From contig JAGTXK010000219.1 of the NCBI GenBank assembly GCA_019096195.1, forward strand, positions 1-64,000: a stretch of DNA of 64,000 bases, written 5' to 3'. Numbering within the stretch: position 1 is the first letter of the stretch; every line of letters begins with the position of its first letter. The translations under genes were made by a program, and so were the position numbers. This document shows, piece after piece, positions 1-12,880 of this stretch. Below the pieces are notes generated by a model. That model was given only the letters and a program-made list of their open reading frames with translations, was not told the DNA's origin and ran no database searches. The DNA is from Boletus sp. NGJ. Its lineage: Eukaryota; Basidiomycota; Agaricomycetes; Boletales; Boletaceae.

Positions 1-506
1 ATCTCTTTCTTCGACTCTTTTTGTGATGTAGTCACCCGCACGAACCATGGGCACAAACGTGGACGTTTGTTTTGGCTATGCTCGGCCATGGGCATTGTGC
101 GATCAAGTAGAAGCTCTCGACCACGTCCGCTGTAGACGAATGTCGAACGATATCGCAAGCGGCGCAGAATATAAAAATCGATATCGTGATTGCATCGTTT
201 TGCGACAACAGCAGCGAGCTAGATTCGTATATGGTAGCGACCTACAATGAGCGGAATGAAAACATTCGAGTGAGGTGTACATAGCATGAGGAAGGCGTGA
301 TGTAGGTCCGTCCACAACGATGCATATTAAAAAAAGGGGAAAGAAAAAAGGACACTTATACATCAGGGCACGGCATCGACGAATCCAGCATGTCATACCA
401 CACGCACAAGTCGTGACCCATGAATAACTGAGTCGACACCCCCCCTTCCCACCCAACCAAAACTGAGAGGAAGAAAAAAAAGGAACCAAACCCGACGACG
501 CACGGC
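1..506. other. Non-coding flank downstream of SKN7
   Basis: No gene was recognised here. The open frames are short and show no family signature. The stretch adjoins the stop codon of the minus-strand SKN7 gene, so part of it is probably that gene's 3' untranslated region. Confidence 0.4.
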
Positions 507-3500
507 TCAATCCAGGATCTCGAACCGCCCCCGTTTTCCGTCCCGTATCTCCCCCGCATCCTCGTCCAACACCCGCTTCTCCCCCACGCCCACGCCTACG
601 CCCACACCGACGCCGACGCCGACGTCGAGACCCACCTCCAAACCCTCAAATGCGGCAAACCCTTCAGACACACCGACCCCCATCAGATTCTCGTTGCTGA
701 CCAGATCTTTGAGAATCGCTTGATACCGTTCGTCCGAAAGGCCCATGCCCGCCAGCGGATTGATCCGTCCATCGTCGTCATAACTCGGCATCGTCGATGA
801 GGATGAAGCCGCAGCGCCTACCGCGAGCGCTTCGTTGAACCCCTCGTCCGACAAGGGCGGTACGCCTACCGGCGGTCTCGGTACCTTGGACATCTGTTGG
901 ATCACTTTGAGATGCATCAAGTGTTTCTGGATCAGGACCGAGGGTCAGACATCAATCCACTTGGGGCCGAATGACACAGACGCACCTCAAGCATGTCCAG
1001 CAGGCCCTCTTTTGTAAATGGTTTTGGAAGGATATCGTTCATCCCAGACGAATAGTATGTCATGATCTCGCTTGGTTTCGAATTGCTCGTCATCGAGATG
1101 ATGGGCGTCATGTGATCAAACTGCCTTATCAGTGACGTGGCAGATATTCCATCCATCTTGGGCATCACAATATCCTGTATAGTCGACCCGTTGGTACCCG
1201 ACGACAGACGAGCGCGCGCGTATAAAGACGCACCATCAACACCAAGTCGTACTTTTCTAGATTCATCTTGGTCACCGCGCCAACCCCATCCACGGCCACG
1301 TCGATCGCACACCCAAATACCTGCAAAAACTTGCTGCTCAGTCGTCGACTCACCGCGTCGTCGTCCACGAGCAACACACGCGGTGGTACCGCCCACCCCG
1401 GTACGAACGTCGACCGCCGCACGCGTAGCTTTCTACCCGAGGACAATGGCGAGGAGGTCGAAGAGGAAGGGGGGGTGGACGATCCGCTCGATGGGCTCGT
1501 GGGCGTGGGCTGTACGACTTCCTCTGGCCCCGGACTCTCCTCCTTCTCGTACCCCTCGTCTTCTCCGCCAACGCCACCACCTACAGGGTCTCCCCCGTCC
1601 GCTGTCGACCTAGAACGTGATCCAGCTGCACCCTCCTCCCCTGGAAACATCCAATTCCCATTCCCATCCTCGACGTTACTCCGAGGCAACAGATGCCCGA
1701 GCGTAAACACTTGTAATCCCTCATGCGCATTCTGCGCAGGCGGTTCCCACACGTCGGGCGGGAGTATAAACGGTTCGTCCCCCGCGGACGTCCCAGGATC
1801 GTGCATCTGCAGATGCATCTGGGATATCCGCGACAGGGTATCTCGGCCCAAGTCGGCAGTCACGTCTGTCCCGTTGGACGACGTCGACCTCGTAGTCGCG
1901 CTCGAACGAAAGGACAGCCCGCTCTCAGCGCGTCGAGACATCTCGTTCATCTGCACGAGACTTGCACGCGCGATCGCACTCGGATTGAGGTGCCCGCCGA
2001 GCCCCAGGACTCGCTGCGCTTCTTGCGCAGGTAAGAATTGTACCTGTGGATTCAGGCTTCGTGAAATTTGACTGGCAGCCTGGCTCGCTTTACTCTGGCT
2101 CTGCGTGTGCCCCAGTGCTTGCAATAACGAGGACGATGATGTCAACGGGGGTGGTGGGGCTGGCGAAGCTATGGGCGATGGTTGCAGAAACGGACTCGGT
2201 TGAGGTTGCGAGTTAGTAAGGAGGGATGCTGCTGCGGACGCCGCGTTTCCTGTACCTGTTGCGAAAAGGGAATGGGGAGGATGCGTGTTAGGGGTCATGC
2301 TGTGGGAAATGTTCGGGGGTACAACGGGTGTTTTTGGTTGGGGAACCGACGGAGTGCCAGTAAGTGTAACTGGTCCGGCACCAGTCGGGACTGCTATATG
2401 ATCCTTCTGTTTCGCTGCTATGATAAGACAAGGTTTAGTGCGTGCAAACGGAGGGGGAGGTAGACCGCGAATAGAACTTTAAAACGAGACGTGCCCGAGA
2501 CCCATGATGCATCGACGAAACTCAGCGTGGGGACACCACGTCTGAGAACTACAGTCCAGCGTGTGCACGCTCCCAAGGGTTCTAGCGTAAGCCAGGAACG
2601 AGACGCAACACTGCACGAGTCAACGGAGGCCCTTACGAGTATGAAATGTCGTATACACCCGGACCGACACCTGGCCTCAGATCTGATAACCTGTCTCGGC
2701 TGCAGGCCATCAGGCACAAGGCTAGTGGGCGTCCACAAAGGCAGAGTAATTCGGGTGTGATGTAGGAAGAGAACGAACCGTGAAAAAAAGGGGGGAGGAA
2801 AGAAGAAACTCAATGGGCGACCGACTCACCCCCCTCCATCCCTAAAAAATACTGAATCAAACCCTGCATGAACGCGTCTTGCTGTGCCATGTTCTTTTGG
2901 AAGTTGACCATCTCACCCAGGACATCGCGATAACTACGCTCGAGGCCGCGCATCCGGTCTTCCGACCGGCCGACTTGTACTCGGAAGGCGTCGTTCTGCG
3001 CCTGGAGCGACGCGATCTGCTGCTGTAACGCGGAGACAGAATTTTGGAGACCAGTCGACATTGTCTGGAGGGCGGCGGACTGGACGTGAAGGGAGGCAGT
3101 CTGGGACTGGAGGGTATTCGTTTGGGATTGTAGGGTAGTTGTCTGGTTCTGGAGGGCGTTCGTATGGGAAGCGAGGGTGGTGGTCTGAGCGTGCAAGGAC
3201 TCCATTTCGCCAGTGGTTGTGGGACCTGGTGAGCCTGCAGAGACGGAGCGGAGGGACGAGGAAGAGGCATTGTTTGGCAGAGATTTGCGAGCGGCGGGTA
3301 CTTTGCGCTTGATGTTTTCGAGGGCGTCACGTCTGTCGATGTGAAAATCGGGATGGCGAAATGTCCACGAGTGCTCGCCGAACTGCGCGTCGTCGGTGTT
3401 CTTGACCTGGAGGAGTGTGAGCACGTGGGAGAAAGATTCCGATCGGGGAATGAAGTGTGCGGGCCCCCTTGAGGCGACCCCCAAAATGGGAGGGGGGGAG

Positions 3501-4397
3501 CCGGTGATCGCAAGAGCACGCCACCTGAGTGCAAAAAAAGAAGCAGGGGCACGCTCGATGCCACCCCGTTTTGCACGATCGTTATCAAAAGAAAATGGAA
3601 AAAAAAAGAAAGGGTAATTCTGATAGTCACATACATAATCTGCTCACCTTGTGAAAGTCGTACTTGTTGAGTTGGCGCACAAACGAAGCAAAATTGGAAT
3701 GCTTGAACAAACGAGGGAGGATCGATTTCGTAAATTCGTTCATGTCCTGGGAAACGGTATCAGAAATGAGGCGTAGATTGAGTGTCGGTTTTCCCCGATG
3801 GAAAACATTGGCGCATACCTTGACGACAAAGCAATCGCCACCAGGGCCCCACGAAACGACATGGGCAAACGACTGATCCTCGAGCATCCTAGAGTACCGA
3901 TCATGGTGAGAGGGAAAGGTGGATCAGACAAAGTACACGTACTTGTACAATTTCTTGACAAAGTCGCAGGTGGCGGGCATGTTATCGTCTACATCCTTTA
4001 ATGGTCCGTGTGGGGGAGGAGCGGGCGGGGGAGGCTGTGGTGGGGGCAGTTGTTCTCGCTTCAGCTGTCTGGACTCTGCGGGTCTCGGACCGGGGTGGTT
4101 ATAGGGATGAGCGGTTTGCGAGTGATGGAGGGAACTCGTGGCGGGGTCATCGCGTGAATTAGAGGTGCGGTGCATTGTAGTGGGCCACGGGAGTGAGGAG
4201 GGGGGCGGCGGGGATGCATGACGGTGGCCATACGGGGACACCCGGGCGGAGGATGAGTTGAGTGGCGGTAGAGTATTAACGTTGGAGCGGGAAGCGTTAA
4301 CGGGAGGAAGGTGCAGCTGTGAAGGAGGGGGAAGATGGGAGGAGTGGAAGAGCTGTTGGCGTACGGAGTAGGGCGGGCCTTGCGATGGCGGATCCAT
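507..4397 (-). CDS. SKN7: Skn7/Prr1-type response regulator transcription factor
   Basis: This is the nuclear DNA-binding output of a fungal phosphorelay used in oxidative, osmotic and cell-wall stress. I read seven exons: about 4397-3943, 3888-3821, 3746-3649, 3406-2830, 2420-1234, 1174-986 and 926-507. An HSF-type DNA-binding domain spans exons 1-4 ([13 protein letters not shown], then [16 protein letters not shown] and WTFRHPDF). A long regular coiled coil follows, then a low-complexity Ser/Pro linker. The receiver domain is split over exons 5-6: [12 protein letters not shown] holds the acidic pocket, the Asp of [14 protein letters not shown] is the likely phosphoacceptor, and the Lys sits in LPKPF. 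The HSF, coiled coil, receiver order is diagnostic of Skn7. The tail carries a Gly-Val dipeptide run. The exon 5 start is the least certain junction. The start at MDPPSQ lies divergent to PDA1. Confidence 0.9.
583..624. repeat. Hexanucleotide tandem repeat encoding Gly-Val run
   Basis: Seven tandem 6 bp units (cccacg and close variants, ending in ccgacg) lie inside the last SKN7 exon. On the minus strand they encode alternating Gly and Val ([13 protein letters not shown]) near the protein C terminus. The unit keeps the reading frame, so unit gain or loss would only change length. Confidence 0.85.
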
Positions 4398-5279
4398 TGT
4401 GAGCCGGGGCGTGGCGGGACGGGGCTGGGCTGGGCTGGAACAGGAGAAGGGGAGACGAGGTGGTCACCGTCGCTGGCGATGGCTGAGGTTGTCCGAGCAC
4501 GAGTCCCAGAGTCGATTTATTAACCTTGTCGCCCAAACCCAGCTCAGCCCAAACAGCCGTAAACTGTCCGTATCGGTATCGCAACAAGCACGTTCCCTGT
4601 TCAGCCGTACCCATGCCGAGCACGGCTTGCGCCCGGCCAGCTGCCGCGTGAACTGTGCTGCGACAAGTGGAGAGAAAAAAAAAAGCACAGCACAGCACAC
4701 AGCGACAGATGAAAAATTGATGGACAAGTGCTCGCCATGATCGACGTTATCGGGTGGATTTATTTCACCGACGGTCTGGACTCTGCCTCAACGTTACCGC
4801 CTTTTTTTGTCCTCGCGCCGAACGACAAGACGGCGCCAGGAGACGTACACGTTATCTCGTTCTAGGCCACCCTGTCTCCCCCGCAGCCCAGTCTAGATCC
4901 TATTACTTCCGCTACTCTACTTTGTATCCAAGTCGGACCCGCTTCTCTCCAGTCCCTACTTAGCGCTGTCTTTCAAGTAGAGGCTTTAAAATCGACAATC
5001 AGCCCACAGAGACACGACTGGTACTGTTAAATTCGTGTGTACGGGATTAGACGACGTTTTTTGAGTGGACCTTCGACGAGGTATTCAAGACATCCTGAGC
5101 TTGATAGATAGTCAATATTTCAATGCCAGTGGTCTGCGAGAAGAGTCGACACTGTCGGTTGGAGATGGTCGCAATGAGTGGCTGTGTGGCACGGGACCTC
5201 GTTCCGCGAGATCCCGATGGGCCGAGGCGGGTAAATTTCTTGTCGTGTACGCTTTTTCTCTTCCTCTCAACCTGCAGCC
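4398..5279. promoter_or_regulatory. Divergent intergenic region between SKN7 and PDA1
   Basis: About 880 bp separate the start codons of the two divergent genes. It should hold both promoters and 5' leaders. It contains several pyrimidine tracts, common upstream of basidiomycete genes, but I see no motif I would name. Confidence 0.5.
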
Positions 5280-6920
5280 ATGGCTTCCCTCGCTCGGATA
5301 CGTCCCTCTATCGCACGCCGCATCGTCCGTATTCTCCTCTCTTCCTCCCCTTGCCAACCCTCATTCTTTTTTTCTTTTTCTTTTTAGCCTACGTTTGCAC
5401 GGACCATCACGACGTCGGCGGATACCACCCAGCTGCAGGACAACATCACCGACCACTCCCAACCGTTCACCGTCAAACTCCACCAAGACTCGTTCCGCAC
5501 CTACAGATGCGACCCTCCTTCTCTCGAAGTCCAAGTACAAAAGGACCAACTCCTCAAAATGTACAAAGACATGCAGACAATGCGACGCATGGAAATGGCT
5601 GCCGACACCCTCTATAAAGCCAAGCTCATCCGTGGTTTCTGCCATCTCGCCATCGGACAGGCAGGTATTCCTCCTCGTCTCGGCGGTTTGCTCATCTTGT
5701 TGCAGGAAGCGGTCTCTGTTGGTCTCGAATATGGTATCGCCCCCGAAGATCGCGTCATTACCGCCTACCGGTGTCATCCCTTTGCAGTCATGCGTGGGGG
5801 CAGCATCAAAGGTGTCCTCGCGGAGCTACTCGGTCGTCAGGCCGGCATGTCCCATGGAAAAGGCGGTTCCATGCACATCTTCACCCCTTCCTTCTTTGGT
5901 GGTAACGGTATCGTCGGTGCCCAAGTTCCCATCGGTGCCGGCCTCGCTTTTGCACAAAAATATCTCGGCAACAAGACCGCCACTTTTGCCCTCTACGGTG
6001 ATGGTGCGAGTAACCAGGGACAAGTCTTTGAGGCATTCAACATGGTCTGTAAACTACCTCGCAACCGCCTTGGATTGACAAACTGAGCATATATGCTCTC
6101 CGATAGGCAAAGTTGTGGGACCTCCCTTGCGTCTTTGTTTGCGAGAACAATAAGTACGGTATGGGTACTTCGGCCGAGCGTAGCTCCTCCAACACCGAGT
6201 ACTTTACCCGTGGAGATAAGATCCCCGGTCTCCAGGTCTGTCTCCTTCATTCACCTGCTGCACCACATTGTTGACGCAATGACGCATACACAGGTCAACG
6301 GTATGGACATCATTGCGTCCAAGCATGCCGTCGAGTACGCTCGCAACTGGGTAGTTGAAGGGAACGGCCCACTCCTCATGGAGTTCGTCACCTATCGTTA
6401 TGGTGGTCACTCGTGCGTATCCCTCCATTCCTTGCACTTGAGTATGATGTTACTCACGTGACTTTGTTGATAGGATGTCTGACCCTGGTACAACCTACCG
6501 CACGCGTGAGGAAGTCCAGCGGATGCGGAGTACTCAGGACCCAATCCGTGGATTGCAGCGGTACATCGAGGAATGGGGTCTCGCTACCGAGCAAGAGCTC
6601 AAGGTACGTTTTTCACCCATCTCACCTCATCCAAGTAGCGCTGAGGTCTTGCCGTTCCTTTTTTCACTGTGTTTATTGCCGTCGTTACCATTTTGACATT
6701 GCAGCAATTCGACAAGGAGGCCAAGGCAGAGGTCGACCGGGCTGTCGAAGAGGCTAAACAATCGCCCGAGCCCCTCCCCAAGGATCTTTGGACAGACATT
6801 TACTTCAAGAACACAGAGCCGCCATTCATGCGTGGTCGGGAGCGGGAGGAGGTGCGTGTGCTCTCTTTTTTTGCGGGTCTGCTCACCCAACGTCGTCCAT
6901 GACAGGTTCACCTTTACTGA
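5280..6920 (+). CDS. PDA1: Pyruvate dehydrogenase E1 component subunit alpha
   Basis: This is the mitochondrial thiamine-diphosphate subunit that decarboxylates pyruvate in the pyruvate dehydrogenase complex. The start at [10 protein letters not shown] gives an Arg-rich presequence. A first intron ends before [12 protein letters not shown]. Recognisable blocks follow: [41 protein letters not shown], and the ThDP-binding [16 protein letters not shown]. After an intron come [20 protein letters not shown] and [34 protein letters not shown] holds the conserved regulatory phospho-serine region, interrupted by an intron inside the serine codon. The C terminus REREEVHLY sits on a tiny last exon. One apparent intron (5661-5705) is only 45 nt, lacks a usable GT donor, and would read through in frame. 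The order of motifs is complete, so the gene looks functional. Confidence 0.95.
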
Positions 6921-9900
6921 GCACGATTCGGGGGTGGCTGACGTGTGCGTGGGGAGGAGCATAGAGTGGTGGTGATGCATGTGTGACATGTGCATGTTGG
7001 ACCTACGTTAGTTACAGGCGCTTTCGTTTCGGTGGTATATGGGCTTTACGATAAACCCTCGACCGATGGCTCCTTTTTATTATGTCGACACGTGAAGAAA
7101 GGTCGATTGCAATTCATCATGGACACCTATGAAATGGACATTTATGCATGGTGGGAGGCTCGATCGAGAGCGCAAACGACCCTGGGCCCGTACATATGCA
7201 TCCGAGGCTACTCCCAAGCCTGGGACCACGGCCCTCGACCCACCGGACATACTTGGGAATGAGAAAAAGCCAGAAGGCGGGTGCGGGGGTGGCCGGGAAG
7301 AACAAATCCCTTCGCCCTTGCGTTTCTCCCAGGTGGCGATGATCTATACGGATTCATTCCACGGGCCGTGGGTTTTAGATGGAGATGAATTCGGGCCAAG
7401 GGTAGTCCGTTTCGTCTCGTGAGATGTTGCTAAAGCGGTCGACGAAAGAGAGAGAGGGGGCCCTTGAGTCGATAGCTATTATACCTGGTTTCCTTTTCCC
7501 TTTTTTTCCTGCGTGCCACGTGCGTGATGGACGGAGGAGTGCACCCTTGGGCGCATACACATACGCATGCATGTGCCATCGTTCACCATTTTCGAATGGT
7601 CAAACGTCCAGGTATTTCTTCATCCCTCCCGGTCATTCCCCTTTGGTCCTCCGCCTTCAACGAAGGCACACGAGGCTCGGAGACAATCCATGACCCGGTT
7701 CCTTGAACTTAAAGATCGAATCAGGCCCTCGAATTCGTTGAATACGTGGGGTGACGGAGGAAAAAAATAGCCATCCAGGATGCGCTGAGGAACTGGGCGT
7801 CGTTCTAGCTGTGACGGACGGAGGTCGTGAGCCGATGGTCGTGAACGTACGCGTACACAGGATGGATTACGGTTGTTCATGCGAACGTCGGCTTTGCGAG
7901 ATGACAGTCCTGGCCCAGGAGGTACTGTCTACGCCTGCTGAGATTGAGATAGGACCGTTCGAAATGGAAGGACGTGGTGTGATGTTTATACCGACTCATC
8001 TGAGCTAGAGATTGCCTCTTTTTTTCATCTTGTCTTTGTGACGTCGGGGTGTATGTACCGTTTGTAGGATTTGCCCACGCCGATTTTCGCCTAATCCACA
8101 ATCGTTTTAGATTGCCCTTTGTACCGTAGGCGTGGAAACCGTAGTAACCTACGTAACCATGGTGAGCATGCATCTGAAAGGTGGTATGTAACGTTATCGC
8201 TAGACGGCTCTACCGCAGGCCTTCGAGAATTATGATTGGAGGACGGCTGGTAAAAAAAGGGAATTTACAGCATGGACCTAAGCTATGCTGGATACGGTCA
8301 CCTAAAAGGTGCCATTTTGGCTCGCTAAACCCGGTCCCAGATTGTAGATGTGTACTCCGAGGGCGAGAGTGATACAGTGAGAAACGGGAACAAGTGGCTG
8401 CTGACCTGCCCCCCCCTTTTTTTTTTTTCAGGTACGAACCGCTGAGCAAAGGGGATCAGCCTGACTCCCGAAACCGAACCGTCAACACGCTTGTTTTACC
8501 TTTTCGTCCTTTCAAGCACATCCTTGGACCGTTGGAGGGAATCGTCAAGTCAACTGACCTTCAAACATACCACCGCCTGTGAGGATGCCAGCGCCACTGG
8601 CACTGCGTCCGTATCCAATCGAATCGTCTGCTTCGCGCGAACCGAGTCCGGGGGTCCGATTCGGATGGGATATAACTTGAACTCTGAGTCGAGGTGGGTG
8701 TCCATCCTTGTCTTCGTTTCCAACCACTCTTCAAGTTGCCTCGGCCTCCGAGTATACAGATGACAAGACGCAGATCCAGTATCTGCCACCACGCACACTT
8801 GGCCCGGATGAAATCAGAGCAAGTGTCGACGTTCAAATTGTGCGTGCCAGCGGCAGAGATTCCAACGCGTTGTCACGTCCTGCTGACCACGCTTGGCTCG
8901 CACGTCAAGCAGATTGACACCAGTGGTCCCGACCCGTGTATATACATTATACGACGCGCACGTTGGTGAAAGTCTTTCCAAGACCCTCTTTCCAGCCCGC
9001 GGGTCGTCTCCGTCTCATCCCCTCCCCCAAAAAACGGAATGGCTCACCTTGGACAAATTTCTAACACGTACAGAATTTTTTTTTTTTTTGGCAATGTCTT
9101 GACCTTTGATTGTCTCGAACGGTCCTGCTAAGTACGACTGGTAATTTTTTTTTTCAGGACGATACGACTATGCGGTTCTTTCGCTCCATCTGCTAGGGGT
9201 GGGTATAAGGCTCACTGAGTCTTTTCTCGTGCTCAAAAGATACAAGATACTTGCCTGGCGGCGGCTTCAGTCATTTTATACGAACCAATGAAACGGGATC
9301 CGTGATGTCGCTTTCGCATCGCTCGATTGTGAATACTTCGTGTCACTTGTCATCATGTTCAAACGGGGTCCTCGTTTCGTGCGGGAAATATGCAGGTAAA
9401 CCATACCTACCCCTCCAGCGCCACGATCAGACAAGGACGATGGTACCGAGTGTTTACTTCTCTTTTGCAGAAGGGTGTTTGGTACCGATTTGTGCCATCG
9501 TTTCAATGATACCAATCATCAAGCTCGAGTGGCGTTCGTCAAACGTTCCTCGATTGACTCCAACGAGACCCTGGAAATGCAGTAGGATTTTTTTCCTGTG
9601 AAGTCGTATTCAATGGTCAGATATAACAACAACACGTCAAGCATCGTTCTTGCCGCCACGCATGACACGGCGTACTTGCATACAACTCAGAAAAGGTCAC
9701 AGCACTCGGCTGGGTGGTGGACATACATTACGACGCGCTACCGTTAACGTCTCTTCTCACCAATTTGTGAGGATGACTGTAATGCCGTTTTTCCAAGGCT
9801 GAAAGGTAGGAAGAAGAGTAGAGACGAACGAGGACTTAACAGCGTGCGAGCGCGCCAGAGATTTGCACAAGCACGCGCCGGCGGGGACAACGCACTGCAG

Positions 9901-11758
9901 TACTTGGCGTCTGTCACGTCACGGGTGAAATGGCATCAGCACATCCTCTTTCACCAGGTTTAGCTATTCCGCGCCAGAGCCAAGACTCACGGTGATCCCC
10001 TCCTCGCTCGCCGGTACTACACAGCTCATGGGGAAACCCTTTACCCGTGGCTCCATCTGCCTTCTAAAACGGCTGATATTCCCGTAGCCCTCGTCGCCCA
10101 GATCACAGCACCCACGCCACGACCATTCGGAGCAGATGCAAAAGGTCCGAGATCAGGAGCCGGTCTATACACGATCCGTACAATGGACACTCCTCAGGCT
10201 ACCTCGCAAGTACCCGTATGCACGTGTTATACCCGTCGTCTTTCACCATCAATGCCTTTGGGATCTCGCATGAGATAGACGGTTCGGGGGAAAGGACGAT
10301 AAAATGGGCTCGTTGCATAACCATCGTGACTATGTTTTCTCCTGCACGTTTTCTCGCGAGGAATGCGGAACGAGCTGTTAGATAAGGTGGATTGACAATT
10401 GCGCGGACGTCACTTCGGCTCGTACATTCTCTTGCCCGCTCCACACGCAGGTCATTTGTTTGATGTGACATTCGTGTGCGTTGAATCATGTGCGCTGCAG
10501 AGGGATAATTAGTCTCGAGCCAGGCCAGACGACTGAACTGAGTGTCGTACAGGGATGGTAAGGCGCATCGCAGATAGATCGTCAGATTTCTGGGGATCAG
10601 GAGTTATATGTGCATACTTTTGAAGCCGGTCCTACACGCGACCTATTATAACGCAGCGAATCAAAGACGAATATGAAGCAACGTTGAAAGTTGGGCTTTA
10701 ATGACTAGGCTCAAGGTGCTATTTCATTCGCAAGGGCTGGAAGAGCGGCCTTTGTCAAATCGTCTTTGCGTTCTTTTGCGTGACAATGACATGAGTCAAA
10801 GTCGACCATGGTGACCCGTGGACTCAGACTAAAATGTCACAGCCATGTGAGCGCGGGGCGAGCGCTGTGATCCTGGGCAGCGCCTAAAGCCCACCAGAGC
10901 TGAGAGACTGTAGACTGTAAGTTCCGCTGGTCTTGAGTTCTGGCTCAGTATGTCGCTCTGGCAACAGTGCGCCTAGAAACCAGATATGTACCTAGTAATG
11001 CCGTTCTCCGCGCACACTGGCCAGTGGCAAAACGTCGGCTTCCACTCACCTACATGTGGGAAAGTGGGCATGTTCTTCTATGTATCCTGTTCAGCCCTAT
11101 CTCCATTTGCTGCGGACTGAGGTCCGTCAGGAATTAGGTTCGTCGATGGTCCACGTTAGGCTTGCAGGTCCTACATGCACGTTAGCCCGCTTCGCCTCAT
11201 TCATAGATCGTTACACGACTGACAGTTCAAAGTGGCGCGCTACGACGACGATGCGAGGTCGCCCTTGCAAATACCTCGTTTCAGGACGTCCAACTTGGAA
11301 GTAGTCAGGCCGCGGAGCTCAGGGAGATTCGGAAGGTAAAGGCACTTGACGTTTTTCGGACGTGTGAACCACGGTTGGGTTCTACGCGGGAACTAGTCGA
11401 CGCCTTGTTTGCTTCGCGTTGCCATGCCCAGTGCCTGCCATTGCTGAAATTCTGGGTCGCTCGGATGTTGTTGTTCAACAATTGAAAGGTGACAAGTAAG
11501 TCCCGTGTCAGAAACAAACAAACTGCAACATCCAATCATTACCAGGCGCTCGTTCGTGAGTAGAAAAAGGTGTCATTATCCAGCAAGGCAAACATCGAAG
11601 TGTGATTACGAGATGATGAATTATCGTTCCCTCCGCTACACACCCTGCTGTAGAGTAGAAAAACAATGTCTTGGAAAGGATGGTAGCCGAAAGTCCGAGT
11701 ATCCAGTTGTGTGCAACCTCCAACAACGAACGTAGGTCGGAGCAGACCGATATTCACC
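6921..11758. other. Long gene-poor stretch
   Basis: About 4.8 kb hold no open frame with a recognisable family and no convincing exon chain on either strand. Homopolymer tracts occur near 8410-8430 (C then T), 9075-9090 and 9146-9155 (T). Base composition resembles the neighbouring host DNA, with CpG present, so it is not obviously a decayed transposon. A small lineage-specific gene or a long non-coding transcript could be hidden here and would not be visible by eye. Confidence 0.45.
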
Positions 11759-12880
11759 TCACGCGATGGTGATCGTTTGGTTCAGCGTCTCCAAGGACGG
11801 ACATGGTCCAGCCTGGATACAAGTCAGCGTCAGCGTCTCATCCCAACTGTCCCCGATGTCGGATCAACTCACCCCAACGAGCGAGAGGTGCGCCACACCA
11901 ATCACTGCAGTGCCTGTTGGAACTGAGCTAGGTACCTGCACGGTGAAGTTTTGGTATGGGGGCAAGTATGTCTCGTGGGAGTGCGGGTTAATGGGCCCGT
12001 TGTACAAGATGTTGCCCATGATGTCTGAAGGGGACGCGCAAGGGTGGTTTGGGCAAGACTGCAAGCCGATGACGACAGCAACTTGTTCAGAGCCCGTCAA
12101 GCTGTCCTGGAAATCGAAACAAAATGAATGGCGCGATTAGCGAGGCGTTCCAGGGGGAGCATAGAGAATAAAGGTTCGGAGAGTGGCGGGACATACAGGG
12201 ACTTGTATTTGAACGACGATATCACTACCAGGGTTCACGGTTTGGTTTATAGTCGGCAGTCCGATGACAGCCCTCTGTGCAAAGACAGCGGTGGCGAAGA
12301 GGAGAGGGGTGAACAAATACTTGAACATGATGGTCGACTAAGGGTAAAGGATGAAGACGTAAGTAGAGTTGCGGTTAAAGAGAGTCCGACGAGTACTCTC
12401 AAAGGCACTACATTTTATACCCACTGGCAAGCGAGAGGGCATAGCTATGGTACCTGCCCTATGCGAACCAAACTGTAATGTGTCATAACAAACCTTCGGT
12501 TCGCGCCAGGTCGAACATAGTAAATGCACATTATCTGTCCATCTTGCGGTCATCGATGATCACCCGACTTGAAGGAGAAATAGGGCATGAAGAACGTGCG
12601 TCGTTGGGAGTGGGCAGTGTGCGGGTTTAGGTCAAGAATACTGCGAAGAAGCCTGCCGCAAGTGGCATGCTTGCCGCCGCAAGCTTGCGCACTGCCATGC
12701 ACATACAACTGCAGCAACACAGTGCACGTTCGGTTTTCCTTGTGCCTTCGGAGTGTTTTTGCCCATCACTGGTCATGAATCCTCCGGATTCTAACTGTCA
12801 TGCCCGTTCGTGAATAATGCGATGTATCGACTTGGATGGTGAAGATATTGCTGTACGGTGGCTGTACGGTTGATCGTCGG
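11385..12880. repeat. Copy A of a ~1.5 kb duplicated block with NIS1-like gene
   Basis: This block matches 14345-15905 in the same orientation. It covers 3' flank, three exons, two introns and more than 500 bp of upstream DNA. Shared landmarks are a tract containing ttgccatgccca and gctgaaatt at the left and catattgctgtacgg-like sequence at the right. Edges are approximate because the copies have diverged by substitutions and small indels. Confidence 0.8.
11759..12328 (-). CDS. Small secreted protein, NIS1-like family (copy A)
   Basis: I read three exons (12328-12197, 12106-11873, 11812-11759) giving a protein of about 140 residues. Residues 1-17 (MFKYLFTPLLFATAVFA) are a clear signal peptide. 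The mature part has VGLP/NQTVNPGSD near its start, DSLTGSEQVAVVIGLQSC, MGNILYNGPINP, YQNFTVQVPSSVPTGTA, and VAHLSLVGAGPCP ending in LNQTITIA. This spacing matches my memory of the Nis1 family of Ascomycota and Agaricomycetes. Colletotrichum NIS1 is a secreted effector that triggers necrosis and interferes with plant immune kinases. The role here is inferred from family only. Splice sites are canonical and in phase, so this copy looks intact. NQT and NFT are potential N-glycosylation sites. Confidence 0.72.

Noticed and set aside
6990-9600. Many 60-115 codon open frames on both strands
   Set aside because: None has a family motif, a plausible exon partner or a signal peptide. They overlap each other in conflicting frames as expected by chance.
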